Below, piece by piece: positions 25,877-34,480 of a DNA stretch of 56,717 bases. Numbering within the stretch: position 1 is the stretch's first letter; each line of letters opens with the position of its first letter. Made by a program: the position numbers and the translations under genes. The notes beneath the pieces were generated by a model. That model was not told where the DNA came from and ran no database searches. It saw only the letters and a program-made list of their open reading frames with translations. Source of the stretch: JADJNW01 sp964517145 (GTDB lineage Bacteria > Bacteroidota > Bacteroidia > Chitinophagales > Saprospiraceae). The DNA lies in contig CAZFBN010000015.1 of assembly GCA_964517145.1 (NCBI GenBank), positions 1 through 56,717 of the forward strand, given 5' to 3'.

Positions 25877-26694
25877 GCCGGTTAATAACCCAGCATAGAC
25901 AAGGCTTTATGATGGCTTCATAAAGCTTTTTCATTACTTCTGTCAAGTAATGAGAAATTTTTAAATAATACAAAAGAATATTACCTAAAAACTTGGCCTT
26001 TACGTTATGAATACACAATTAACAACAGCGCTCAACGGCGTCGTCACAAACGACGCCGTTGAGCTGGCAAAGTCCCTCGGGATTGATGATCCCGAGGTGC
26101 CTATCAAAAGGTTCTCAACGCCCCAAAACGGGGCGTTGAGGATAAATGGAAAAGAAGTCAATTACGTCAGTGTAATTGACTTCCTTTCAATAACTCCCTC
26201 CTTCCACCTGACCTGGCTTGCGGATGGGGTAAATTGCGTTCAGGGGCCGTTGCCCGTTAACGCAACATCCCGGGTTAATACTCGAGATGAAAGGACAAAT
26301 CCAACAGGTTCCTGTTGGAGCCGTCCATTTAAAATAATGAAGGGGCAGAAATACCCCCTTCATCAAATTTGGATTCTGGGGGCGATTAACTCCCCTAGGA
26401 TGTATCCCCAAATTCAACCAGACAAAGTGTGTCTCCGTCTGGTTGAATCCAACACCCCAGTATGGGGTGTTGGTGCCCCCCCATATTCGGGGGTGCTGTT
26501 TGTGGGATGATTGCGACGAAAGGGTGGTGGTCGGTATTTTTAATATTGGCCACCGTATCGGGTTTGCTAACCGATCTCCTGGTACGGTTAGCAAACCTGT
26601 TGTTGGGAATTGGGTTCTAAAGTCTTAAAGACGTATTAGAACGCCTCAAGGAACTAAAAAAAAACTTTCAGCCTCATCAACTGAAAGTTTTTTT
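25875..26694 (+). ncRNA. Large structured non-coding RNA candidate (about 820 nt)
   Basis: The unit runs from an extended -10 promoter to an intrinsic terminator and consists almost wholly of inverted repeats. Main helices (5' arm / 3' arm): 25904-25912/25918-25926; 25931-25939/25945-25953; 26030-26044/26050-26064 (15 bp); 26075-26083/26089-26097; 26114-26124/26130-26140; 26154-26165/26172-26183; 26234-26240/26259-26265; 26301-26307/26312-26318; 26337-26345/26355-26363; 26412-26423/26437-26448; 26449-26459/26463-26473; 26526-26538/26542-26554; 26559-26573/26585-26599; 26614-26620/26636-26642. Some helices nest (GGATG 26223-26227 with CATCC 26266-26270 encloses another). Size, ornateness and phage setting recall the GOLLD and ROOL RNA classes, but membership cannot be shown by eye. 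A 167-codon frame (26007-26510) crosses it and is probably incidental. Confidence 0.8.
26658..26694 (+). terminator. Intrinsic terminator ending the hairpin-array RNA
   Basis: An A7-CTTTCAG arm (26658-26671) pairs with CTGAAAG-T7 (26681-26694) around a nine-base loop. The A/T symmetry means it can also serve the convergent - strand gene ending at 26707. Confidence 0.88.
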
Positions 26695-26706
26695 AGCTGT
26701 CTGCGG

Positions 26707-27396
26707 TTAAGAAACTTTTACGCCGTTGGCGACGATAGGTAACTTAGATAGATTCCAATTATCTCGCTTGATTTCGTTTAAAAAAGTCTGTGTTCTATAA
26801 ATAGTATTTCTTAAAATTGGTCTTGTTGGATGATTTTTTAACCAACTATGCCTAGTATTTACGTATTGAGTAACCCACTTTTTTTCGTCTCCCTTAGGAG
26901 AAGAAGGGGGAGTAGCATCAAACCTAGTACGAAGCCACATAGGAATAGAACCAGAATGAATAAAAGAATCATAAATTACTAACATACTTAACGGTAATTT
27001 AAATGAATTTTTAATCGCCCACTCGTATGCTTTTTGCCAATACGCTAAATCAAAAAACTCGTCTTGTGTAGTTCGCATAATGGGGTCTTCTTTTCCAGCA
27101 TCTCTTAAAATTTGTTTAAAAGTATCGTCTTTCCACAAAGGCTTTTTATCTTGTAGTTTAATAATATAAGGTAATAAAGCGTTGGCATATACACCTTTAT
27201 TATTTACGTATATCTGTAGTAGCTTTAAAAGATTGCCTTGTTCAGTAGTTTGTGCGCGACCATAAGTAATTTGACGAGAATTACCTGCGCCGTCAGCAAA
27301 TATGGAGATTTTTGCATAATCCCCTTCCGCAGATCCGGTCTCAAATACATTTACAACACTTTGTATAATTCTTTTTTGATCGGGAGTTAAGTTCAT
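26707..27396 (-). CDS. GH46 chitosanase-like hydrolase, probable endolysin
   Basis: A 229-residue protein. The N-terminus (LTPDQKRIIQSVVNVFETG) followed by D-Y-A-K-I-S-I-F-A-D-G and a Gly-rich turn matches the GH46/lysozyme-like fold, where the Glu of FE and a downstream Asp are catalytic. Phages use GH46-like enzymes to cut cell-wall polymers. No signal peptide is visible, so release would need the holin candidate in the same operon (28364). Exact substrate is unknown. Confidence 0.65.
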   Translation of the reverse strand: MNLTPDQKRIIQSVVNVFETGSAEGDYAKISIFADGAGNSRQITYGRAQTTEQGNLLKLLQIYVNNKGVYANALLPYIIKLQDKKPLWKDDTFKQILRDAGKEDPIMRTTQDEFFDLAYWQKAYEWAIKNSFKLPLSMLVIYDSFIHSGSIPMWLRTRFDATPPSSPKGDEKKWVTQYVNTRHSWLKNHPTRPILRNTIYRTQTFLNEIKRDNWNLSKLPIVANGVKVS

Positions 27397-27725
27397 TTTA
27401 AACTATTTTTTTCCCAAGTGTTCATCTTAGCCATCTTAACCATGTGTTCGTTGTCTATAACGTAATTGTCTTTATAAGATATAACACCCGCGTTTTTTTT
27501 AACCGGCGGATTAAATTGTTTTCCATATTTTTCAACCAGCGAATTGTATCTCGCCACAAACCGTTCTGTAACAACAAAACCTGTTTTGTCGACAGTAGTC
27601 GATATAACGCCGCTATTTTTTACGCCTTTGTCATAACTCGCACTGCTGTCTTTTTGAACAGACCTAGTCGTAGAACATCCCAACAATAAAACCAACAATA
27701 AAAAAACAAAACTATTCCGCAACAT
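27393..27725 (-). CDS. Lipoprotein, possible spanin component
   Basis: A 110-residue protein with a signal peptide ending in a lipobox (LLLGC) and an Asn/Lys/Val-rich mature part. ATG 27725 was chosen over 27740 because an AGGA site precedes it. Position between holin candidate and endolysin fits an outer-membrane spanin (Rz1/o-spanin), implying a diderm host, but length and sequence do not prove it. Confidence 0.55.
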   Translation of the reverse strand: MLRNSFVFLLLVLLLGCSTTRSVQKDSSASYDKGVKNSGVISTTVDKTGFVVTERFVARYNSLVEKYGKQFNPPVKKNAGVISYKDNYVIDNEHMVKMAKMNTWEKNSLK

Positions 27726-27918
27726 GCTTCCTAATTTCATCCAGGTCTCCTGTTTTATGCGCTTTTTCTACGGCTTTTTCTATTTCGTCCGTATAAGCTA
27801 CTTCATTTTTAGCTTCTTTATTTTTAATTGCGGTAGGGCTATTTACCCTGTCTGTTAACTTATCAAAAAAAGAAAATATACCAGACAACATTGAAAATAA
27901 ATTGGATAACCAAGACAT
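27712..27918 (-). CDS. Small lysis-operon protein
   Basis: A 68-residue protein with a hydrophobic N-terminal half (WLSNLFSMLSGIFSFF) and a charged helical C-terminus. It could be an inner-membrane partner in the lysis cassette. No family recognised. Confidence 0.5.
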   Translation of the reverse strand: MSWLSNLFSMLSGIFSFFDKLTDRVNSPTAIKNKEAKNEVAYTDEIEKAVEKAHKTGDLDEIRKHVAE

Positions 27919-27921
27919 AAA

Positions 27922-28374
27922 TTATTCCAAATAAGAAGCAGATGCTTCTTTTGCTCCACTAGAAATTTCAACAATATATCTAGTGGCTAATTCGACGTCG
28001 CCATTAATATATTCGTCATATATGGTAGCGTAAACATCTTTAAACGAAACAGCTAGGTTTGTCCAGTGCTGTTTAGTTGGAGTTACTGCTTTAACGGCGT
28101 TCTCAATCTCTTCCGGAGTAGGTATCGTACCACCAGCCAACTTTTCAACAGCAATAGCTACAGAATTAATAATAATTGCTTTGTTAATTCGATCTGCCGC
28201 ATCAACAGCCTCGTTCAAAACAGCCGTACAAATCAAAGCAACCGACGGTTTGATATAAGGCAGTATTTTTTCGTGATTAACTTTAGAAGTATTGCCTTCG
28301 CCTTGCGTAGGAGTAGAAGCGCAACCCACCACTAAAAACAACAACCCGACACACACAATTATTTTATATTTCAT
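27922..28374 (-). CDS. Lipoprotein
   Basis: A 150-residue protein with a clear signal peptide and lipobox (LVVGCAS). The start at ATG 28374 places the signal peptide at the N-terminus; the longer frame begins at 28416. The mature part is helical. It is the second lipoprotein of the lysis operon; function unknown. Confidence 0.6.
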   Translation of the reverse strand: MKYKIIVCVGLLFLVVGCASTPTQGEGNTSKVNHEKILPYIKPSVALICTAVLNEAVDAADRINKAIIINSVAIAVEKLAGGTIPTPEEIENAVKAVTPTKQHWTNLAVSFKDVYATIYDEYINGDVELATRYIVEISSGAKEASASYLE

Positions 28375-28630
28375 TTGTTTGATCTTTCTTTGATTCGTCT
28401 TTTGTCGTTCTTGCAAAAATTAAACCAGAAGCCAAGGCGATAATACCGGATATGTTTTTAGCCGCCTCTTCCGTCGGGTCCGGTAAAAAAGAAACCAGTT
28501 CAGGTTGAGCGTAAATCACTGTAGCTACGATAGTAATATACCCGGAAATACTAGTTTTCCAACTACGACCAAAAAAGAAAACCAACACTAAATTTAATTT
28601 TTCTAAAAATGTTTTAACAGAATTTGTCAT
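28364..28630 (-). CDS. Holin candidate
   Basis: An 88-residue protein with a hydrophobic stretch at 10-22, a second near 28-42 (YITIVATVIYA), a third near 58-72 (ISGIIALASGLIFA), and a charged C-terminus rich in Lys/Asp. Size, topology and position upstream of the hydrolase fit a holin. It overlaps the next gene by 11 bases. Confidence 0.6.
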   Translation of the reverse strand: MTNSVKTFLEKLNLVLVFFFGRSWKTSISGYITIVATVIYAQPELVSFLPDPTEEAAKNISGIIALASGLIFARTTKDESKKDQTNEI

Positions 28631-28660
28631 ACGTTCAAAATAGCTTAAAATTTTTAAAAT

Positions 28661-29938
28661 TCAATTAAAAAAAGTGCCGGTAAAGTAGACCAACGCTTCT
28701 ACTCCTGGAGTAACAGAAGTTATATTTACCGTAAACGTTAAATTGGTTGTTTCACCGTTTATGGAATCTACAATTATTTTTTGTCTAGATCCTACTGCGC
28801 CGAGGTCCAAAGTAACGTTGTCTAAATATTTTGTGTTATTTCCTGTAATACCTACGGAAATAACGGGTAAACTAGAAGTTACGGTAGCCGTATGAATAAT
28901 ACAAATTTCGTCTAAGTAAAAAGTAGTACCGCTTTCAATAGCCACTGAAGTACTTGCTGCGGTAGAAAGACTTACGTTTTCCATTACATATATTTTGCTT
29001 TTTACTACGTCGTTAGAAAATGTTGAGTTGATAGTTAGGGTATCCCAGCTAGTTCCATTAGAACGATATAATACTTGATCGGTGGTAGAATAGTACAACA
29101 ATCCGTTATTTGCGGTAGAAGCGACGGGTCGTGCAGCTAAAGTACCGTAGCCGTGTATTGTACCCCAAGCTAATGGAACTAATCCATTGGGTAAGTAATC
29201 GCTGGCGCCGGGTATGATTGATAACCAAGTAGTACCGTTAGACCTCACTAAAGACCCGAGATCGGTTAAATAAGCGATATGTCCGTTATTTGCAGCCGAA
29301 GCGGAAGGCAACGCTCCGCTTGTCGTATATAAAGAAGAAATTTTTTCACTATCTAATTCGGCTATCGCTGCTTGTACGTTTAAAGAAGAAACGTTTCCAG
29401 TAGAGGAAAAAGAAACGTTTGTGGCTGACGTGGAAGCAGAACTAATTTTAATCCAATCACCATTAAGGTCGGGATCCGCCGTACCGGGTTCGTTGTTTAA
29501 ATAAAAACATTCTCCACTATCAAACTCTACAACTAGTTGACCTTGTTTTACTAAACCAGGGTTGGCTGTAGCAAACGCTTGTCTTGTTTGACCTGCTCCC
29601 GTTAGATATACAGTGGTATTACTGGCCGCAATACGAAGCCAGTCAGTAGGGGCGCTTCCGTCATTTTGTTTTAAAAAATAAGTGGCGTCACTATCTTTTT
29701 CTTTTACAAAATCCCCTATGGCAACTACTCCTGGGTTGGCTGTAATATAATCAAACCTGTCTTCGCCTACGCCTGTCTCAAAAATGTTTACCGGAGTAGG
29801 TACTGTAGGTGGAACAACAGACGGATCAAATTTCCCGTTAGACCCCAGCTTAGCCAAATAACCGGTTTGAGATGCCGTACCACCGGTTAAAACAACCCCC
29901 TTAATACCCAACCTAGCTAAAATATTTGATAAATACAT
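28661..29938 (-). CDS. Tail fibre / virion appendage protein
   Basis: A 425-residue Ser/Thr/Asn/Gly-rich protein with repeated beta-strand segments, including repeats of the type S-N-G-T-x-W and A-S-A-A-N-N-G. A segment near 185-215 (SSLNVQAAIAELDSEK) is typical of phage tail-fibre linkers. It probably mediates host adsorption. Its AT-rich composition matches the rest of the phage, unlike the GC-rich fibre ends at 39 and 55 kb. Confidence 0.65.
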   Translation of the reverse strand: MYLSNILARLGIKGVVLTGGTASQTGYLAKLGSNGKFDPSVVPPTVPTPVNIFETGVGEDRFDYITANPGVVAIGDFVKEKDSDATYFLKQNDGSAPTDWLRIAASNTTVYLTGAGQTRQAFATANPGLVKQGQLVVEFDSGECFYLNNEPGTADPDLNGDWIKISSASTSATNVSFSSTGNVSSLNVQAAIAELDSEKISSLYTTSGALPSASAANNGHIAYLTDLGSLVRSNGTTWLSIIPGASDYLPNGLVPLAWGTIHGYGTLAARPVASTANNGLLYYSTTDQVLYRSNGTSWDTLTINSTFSNDVVKSKIYVMENVSLSTAASTSVAIESGTTFYLDEICIIHTATVTSSLPVISVGITGNNTKYLDNVTLDLGAVGSRQKIIVDSINGETTNLTFTVNITSVTPGVEALVYFTGTFFN

Positions 29939-29954
29939 ACAAGAATATTAACAG

Positions 29955-30296
29955 TTAAATATCATCGTCAGCAAGCTTGTCTTTTGTCAAAGTTTCAGGT
30001 TCATTTTCAGGCCAACAAAGTTCAGAGAGTATTTCGTCTTCTTTTTCTTCGGTCGTAATGTAATCTTTATAAAACTTATGTCTTACGGAATCGTTTTCTA
30101 CTTTTTTTACTATTTTTATGCCGCTGTTGTTTAAATCTGAATTGTATATAGCTTGGTACTTTTTAACTTGTGAATGTTTTAAGCACGTAAATTTGTCGGG
30201 GGTAACCCCCATTTCGAGTAAAGCTTCAACTCGCTCACTAATTAGTTCGACGTTACAAACATGACATCTGTAAACAATTGGTTTTTTGTTAGCCAT
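29955..30296 (-). CDS. Small zinc-ribbon-like protein
   Basis: A 113-residue protein starting with a C-x2-C pair (YRCHVCNVEL) and a later C-L-K-H, consistent with a zinc-binding knuckle. Its C-terminal half is acidic. It lies between portal and tail fibre, so it may be a virion or assembly protein. No family recognised. Confidence 0.5.
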   Translation of the reverse strand: MANKKPIVYRCHVCNVELISERVEALLEMGVTPDKFTCLKHSQVKKYQAIYNSDLNNSGIKIVKKVENDSVRHKFYKDYITTEEKEDEILSELCWPENEPETLTKDKLADDDI

Positions 30297-30299
30297 AGA

Positions 30300-32027
30300 C
30301 TATCCACCCATTTGTCGCTGTTGTGCAGCAACGCCTTGTGACTTAGCCTGCGCCGTAAGTTCGTCCAAAGATGTTTTTACTGCTCCGTACAACGTTAAAT
30401 CTGTAGCTTTAATTTGTTGCAATTGCTGTCTTCTTTGTGCTCCGTCTAACGGGAATAGTTGAGCGGCTATTTCTTGAGCTTGCGCCAGTACATCGTTAGG
30501 ATTGGTAGAAAATTGAACACCGCCAAGCTGCTGTGAATCTTGATTAAACAAATTCTTTTTATTCTGCTCAATCAACATCCGTTGTTTTTCTTCCTCCTCT
30601 GCGATTTCTCTACCTATTCTTTCCTCTTCCATTTTCTTACGCAGTTGTTCGGTGTAATCAAAGTTGTAAATATCTAGCAACTCACTCTTAGCGATGGCGT
30701 TTGCAGAAACCAATTGACTGATAATACCTTTTCTTTCCATGTCGTCAGCAAGAGTAATTGGCACTAATCTTATTTTAACCAGAGGATACCCTTTTATTTT
30801 ACCGATAACATTTGCCGTATGCTGCAACACGTCGTTATAGGCGTAAATTAAAAAAGACCAAGTGTTTTCAAACAAACGTAAAGAAGGGCCAACCGCCTGT
30901 GTTTGCAAATTCATCGTATACAGTTCTCTAGGTACATTCATGGCATTTAAAATGTTCACGATAATATTTTGCATGAGTTCTGTAGGCACTAATGCTTTAC
31001 CTTGACCACCTAATTGTTGGTAATTAACAGGAAATGGAAATTTATGATAAGACCCAGGATCCTTTCTGTGTTCTTCGATCATTGCATCTACCGCAGAAGT
31101 CCAAAGATTACTGTTTTGATTTAAAATAGGATTAGCTGCACTGTTTTCTCCAGCCGCCATTGAAATAACCCTAAATGGAGCAATGTCTTCAAAAGTAATT
31201 ACTTCGTTATAACGCTCCAATACTTTTAACATAAAAAAGTCATCAAACAAATACATACACGGGGGTACCGCTCTACCGTCTGTCATTAGAGCAGCGGGGG
31301 TAGGATATTTAATGTGTAAAAAATTGTCGTTGTTAAACAACAACATTTTTTTGTCTTTTACAGTATCAAATATTACTTTTGGCGTGTATTTAGAAAAAAA
31401 CTTATTGTTGGCTTCAAAAATTTTCTTTTGATAAGTTTGCGGAATGTTCCAGTAGTATTCACAATTAGCCGTAGTTGGCTCATAACGCACTAAAACTTCC
31501 TTGGGATTCCAAAATATTTTACTTATTTTTTTAGTATTTTTAACAGGCTTATCAACTATTTCGTGCTGTCCTTTAAAACCACAAGAAGGGCATTCGTAAG
31601 ATATCTTTCCATCTAAAAAAGTGTAATTGGTTATTTTTTCTAAATTTGTAACTTTACCGCATTTGGGACAAATAATATAACGTTGAAATCCTTGTTGAAT
31701 AGACAGATATAAATTTCCGTAGGCAATTAAATTAACGCCGCATTCCGCTAAAAATATTTTCCAGTTTAACTCTTCAAAAGCGGCTTTATATTTTTCTTTT
31801 AGATCGGAATCTTCCGCTTCTATTAACAAGCTGGTTATAAAATAACAAGAAACTTGCTGTAAAACAGCTCGATAAAAACCAAACCTTAATAAAAAATGAT
31901 CTGCCCATTGCAGCATTCCGTCAATATTGTTAGGCATGTGCTGAAGAGGAATACCATAAAACGGGTTAGGATATCGTTCAGAAAATTGAAAATCGCTGTT
32001 TATTTCGGAGTTAAAGCCAAAAGACAT
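30300..32027 (-). CDS. Portal protein
   Basis: A 575-residue protein with portal-like features: an N-terminal region with membrane-distal helices, a central K-Y-P-T-P region, NVPRELYTMNLQTQAVGPS (about 392-410), a stem-like LFENTWSFLIY helix and a long Gln/Glu-rich helical C-terminus. Unusually, two C-x2-C pairs (CPKC near 119-122 and CPSC near 143-146) form a zinc ribbon in the wing region. The portal is the DNA entry channel of the capsid. Assignment is from fold-like pattern, not a search. Confidence 0.6.
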   Translation of the reverse strand: MSFGFNSEINSDFQFSERYPNPFYGIPLQHMPNNIDGMLQWADHFLLRFGFYRAVLQQVSCYFITSLLIEAEDSDLKEKYKAAFEELNWKIFLAECGVNLIAYGNLYLSIQQGFQRYIICPKCGKVTNLEKITNYTFLDGKISYECPSCGFKGQHEIVDKPVKNTKKISKIFWNPKEVLVRYEPTTANCEYYWNIPQTYQKKIFEANNKFFSKYTPKVIFDTVKDKKMLLFNNDNFLHIKYPTPAALMTDGRAVPPCMYLFDDFFMLKVLERYNEVITFEDIAPFRVISMAAGENSAANPILNQNSNLWTSAVDAMIEEHRKDPGSYHKFPFPVNYQQLGGQGKALVPTELMQNIIVNILNAMNVPRELYTMNLQTQAVGPSLRLFENTWSFLIYAYNDVLQHTANVIGKIKGYPLVKIRLVPITLADDMERKGIISQLVSANAIAKSELLDIYNFDYTEQLRKKMEEERIGREIAEEEEKQRMLIEQNKKNLFNQDSQQLGGVQFSTNPNDVLAQAQEIAAQLFPLDGAQRRQQLQQIKATDLTLYGAVKTSLDELTAQAKSQGVAAQQRQMGG

Positions 32028-32030
32028 ATG

Positions 32031-32204
32031 TTATTTTTTTTTCGTTTGTTTTTGTTCAACTGATTTAATTTTTCTAGGCTTATTTAAAAGATGTTTATTT
32101 GCTTTGTCGGCAACAAAAAAACCATCGGCGTCGTAATATTCCGCTAATTTGGTGTTGTCGAAATCGGAATGTGATCTAGTCGTTAACATGCCGTTTTTTT
32201 CCAT
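32031..32204 (-). CDS. Small basic hypothetical protein
   Basis: A 57-residue frame (MEKNGMLTTRSHSDF...) ending four bases before the portal start. It has a Lys-rich tail. Its tight position in the operon supports a real gene. Confidence 0.5.
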   Translation of the reverse strand: MEKNGMLTTRSHSDFDNTKLAEYYDADGFFVADKANKHLLNKPRKIKSVEQKQTKKK

Positions 32205-32205
32205 A

Positions 32206-32457
32206 TCAAGACTCTTTCGTTTTGTTTGACGTTTGTAACAAAATTTGTGAAGGGTTCATTTGAGACATCGCAAAATCCTTAATTCCACCGGCTGTATTTT
32301 TTACTACATCTAATACGATAGATCGTTCGGGAGATTCGACAAGTTTACGTAGAATAGGTTTTTCTTCCTCGCGGTCAGGGTAATATAACAATTGATAATA
32401 TAATCTTTTTTTTAAAATACGATCAATGTCTTTTTCAGTCAGATTCATCTTGCTCAT
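32206..32457 (-). CDS. Small hypothetical protein
   Basis: An 83-residue charged helical protein, overlapping the upstream gene by 23 bases and abutting the next. No domain recognised; probably part of the virion/assembly operon. Confidence 0.55.
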   Translation of the reverse strand: MSKMNLTEKDIDRILKKRLYYQLLYYPDREEEKPILRKLVESPERSIVLDVVKNTAGGIKDFAMSQMNPSQILLQTSNKTKES

Positions 32458-33028
32458 TACGGATTAATATCATAAGTTTTCTCCGGTCATCAGTCCAGTT
32501 AAAAACTATACCCGGGTAATACACGCTAATCTTTTTGTTGTCGTTAAGATAAATAAAAATCTTTTGTCCTATCTTAGGCTCAAAAGTCATGCTGTCTTCA
32601 TTTAAAAAAACAATACAATATGCGTTTTGGTTTACTAACACGTCTACAGCACGTACTTTAATTTTACCAAACTCGTTTTCGAAAACAACCGTATACATTT
32701 CTTTAGGTGTAGGAGTTGGCGGAGGAGTAGGTAATACAGGAGGTTTTTCTTCTTCTTTGCGTTGGGCTTTTGCCCTAGTCCCATTGTACCCGTTTTTATT
32801 AGAATATGTTTTTACTTTTTTATGTTCCTGTGTCGGTTGTGCAGGTAAAGCAGAAACATCAAAAACTTCTCCGTTGCGTCTAGCTGAATCCATATATTTT
32901 TTATGTAACACGGCAACGGCATCAGGACTACCTACAAAAAAACCATCTTTTACTCGAGTTCCTTGCGAAGTAAAACTTCCAACCACATAATCACCCGTCA
33001 TTGTACTCTTATCTATTGTCATCGTCAT
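32435..33028 (-). CDS. Hypothetical virion-operon protein
   Basis: A 197-residue protein with two parts separated by a Pro-rich linker (PPVLPTPPPTPTPK, about 95-108). The C-terminal part looks like a small beta-barrel (VVFENEFGKIKVRAVDVLV). Function unknown. Confidence 0.5.
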   Translation of the reverse strand: MTMTIDKSTMTGDYVVGSFTSQGTRVKDGFFVGSPDAVAVLHKKYMDSARRNGEVFDVSALPAQPTQEHKKVKTYSNKNGYNGTRAKAQRKEEEKPPVLPTPPPTPTPKEMYTVVFENEFGKIKVRAVDVLVNQNAYCIVFLNEDSMTFEPKIGQKIFIYLNDNKKISVYYPGIVFNWTDDRRKLMILIRNEQDESD

Positions 33029-33076
33029 ATTAGTTAAAATCCTTGTTTTTAAACAGTTGTGATGCTACTTTTAATC

Positions 33077-33892
33077 ATGGCTAAAATAAATTTAGTAAGA
33101 AAACTTACAAAACCTACTTACAATGTCAAATCTTATAAAATGGTTTTAGAAGTAGTTTCTTCAGAAAATATTACAAGATACGTATTTGTCAAGCAAAGGA
33201 TCCGAGATCCTTTGACAGAAACGTTTAAAGATGCCTTTGCTGCAGTAGCTTCTCCTGCGCAACTAGAAGAATTCGATGAACGAAGTCCTGCCGCAAACAG
33301 CTCGTATTTTAGAGACTACAAAGTAGAGCTAGTGTCATATACGGCAGAATATTTAGATGAAGTATTTACGTCGATTCTATACGACATTCAAAAATTAGTT
33401 GAAGATTTTGAAATCATTGACAATATAGAACCTGATGGTATTTTCAGCATAACTGCAACAAGCATAGATAAATCAATGGCTATTTTACACCAACACTACC
33501 GGTTGCCTATGACAGCTTCACCTTGTGGAATAAACAACGTAGTGGATGCTGGTGGTGGTGTAATGATACATCAAATCGGTTCTCCCAATCCAGCGTTGTC
33601 TGGTTGGTTACCTGTTACTTTAGGTGTTGATCCAGAAAATACTTATTTCAAATACAACATAACTACCGATGCCGCTTTAAACGCATTGTGGCCTATTCCG
33701 TCAGAATTAATTTCTTATGCTCACATTGAATACAACGGAGCTACTACTAACGACGTTTTAATAAACGAAACTGGTATTTATTGGAAAACAAACCTAGAAG
33801 GAAAAGCTCCTTGGCCTAAAACATATGTTAACGAAGCTGACAGAGGGTTACCTGAAGATGAAGTAGTATTATTAATTGATCTAATAGTATAA
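33077..33892 (+). CDS. Putative structural protein
   Basis: A 271-residue mixed alpha/beta protein (MAKINLVRKL...), diverging from the portal operon. The later half is rich in Gly/Asn/Pro and aromatic residues, like virion proteins. No family recognised. The ATG at 33077 is preferred over 33059, which would add a Met/Leu stretch. Confidence 0.5.
   Translation: MAKINLVRKLTKPTYNVKSYKMVLEVVSSENITRYVFVKQRIRDPLTETFKDAFAAVASPAQLEEFDERSPAANSSYFRDYKVELVSYTAEYLDEVFTSILYDIQKLVEDFEIIDNIEPDGIFSITATSIDKSMAILHQHYRLPMTASPCGINNVVDAGGGVMIHQIGSPNPALSGWLPVTLGVDPENTYFKYNITTDAALNALWPIPSELISYAHIEYNGATTNDVLINETGIYWKTNLEGKAPWPKTYVNEADRGLPEDEVVLLIDLIV
33194..33214 (+). other. Intragenic 9-bp hairpin
   Basis: CAAAGGATC (33194-33202) pairs with GATCCTTTG (33206-33214) around a CGA loop, inside the structural gene at 33077. 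Confidence 0.5.
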
Positions 33893-34150
33893 CAATCTTT
33901 TAATAGTAAAATACGTAAAAAACAACACTTAAGTAAAACTTATAAATTAAAAAAATTTTATGCAAAATATTCTCATTAAACAACATACAACCAAAAAATG
34001 CCTTTTTCTTAAGTCCTTAGTTTTTTACAAACGCCTGTTTTTTAACAAAAAATCAAATCATAAAAAAAACTAATAGTAAAACTAGGTATTTAACCTTGTT
34101 TATGTAAGTGACTAATCCACAAACATTTAACCAAAAAACCACTCAAAAAT
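33893..34150. other. AT-rich intergenic stretch
   Basis: About 260 bases without a gene, very AT-rich, with many A-runs and T-runs but no clear long inverted repeat. It ends at the promoter at 34151. A late-gene terminator for the gene at 33077 is not obvious. Confidence 0.5.
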
Positions 34151-34167
34151 GTGGTATAATAATATAA
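34146..34167 (+). promoter_or_regulatory. Extended -10 promoter
   Basis: TGTGGTATAATAATATA (from 34150) contains TGGTATAAT (34152-34160) behind an A-tract. It is almost identical to the promoter at 25860 over 15 bases. Confidence 0.7.
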
Positions 34168-34210
34168 GGAGTTGTATAACCTAATATAGAGGTTATACAG
34201 CACCTTTTTT
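34168..34210 (+). terminator. Hairpin plus T-run right after the promoter (attenuator candidate)
   Basis: TGTATAACC (34173-34181) pairs with GGTTATACA (34191-34199). The stem extends outward through GGAGT/GCACC with one mismatch and is followed by TTTTTT (34205-34210). It lies at the start of the transcript and before the ATG at 34217, so it could attenuate the operon or end a very short RNA. Confidence 0.55.
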
Positions 34211-34216
34211 AGCGAT

Positions 34217-34444
34217 ATGGAACAGTATTTCGTCTATGATCACAACAACCAGGAACTAGGAATATGTATGTTCCACGTGGAACCTGAAATAGGAGACTTG
34301 TTTGTAGCGCCCAAGTCTTTAAAGGAATACACCATATTGAAGCTAAACAAGGCCACCAACGAGTGTTGGGTGGGGCCTAAAAAAATTCCTAACAAGGAAG
34401 AAATATGGAATTCTGCCCAACAAGCCCCATCGGAAAATTTTTGA
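34217..34444 (+). CDS. Small hypothetical protein
   Basis: A 75-residue protein, first gene behind the promoter/attenuator at 34150. It resembles a small beta-barrel (GDLFVAP..., TNECWVGPKKI). No family recognised. Confidence 0.5.
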   Translation: MEQYFVYDHNNQELGICMFHVEPEIGDLFVAPKSLKEYTILKLNKATNECWVGPKKIPNKEEIWNSAQQAPSENF

Positions 34445-34480
34445 TTTTGTGCTCGTCATTTCAACGAGTGCAACAACTAT

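Noticed and set aside
26007..26510. A 167-codon frame through the hairpin array
   Set aside because: It spans perfect inverted repeats and gives a second frame on the opposite strand, as palindromes do. No protein family or repeat structure is recognisable. It is kept only as a less likely alternative to an RNA gene.
26187..26594. A 135-codon - strand frame opposite the hairpin array
   Set aside because: It mirrors the palindromic + strand sequence and has no recognisable domain.
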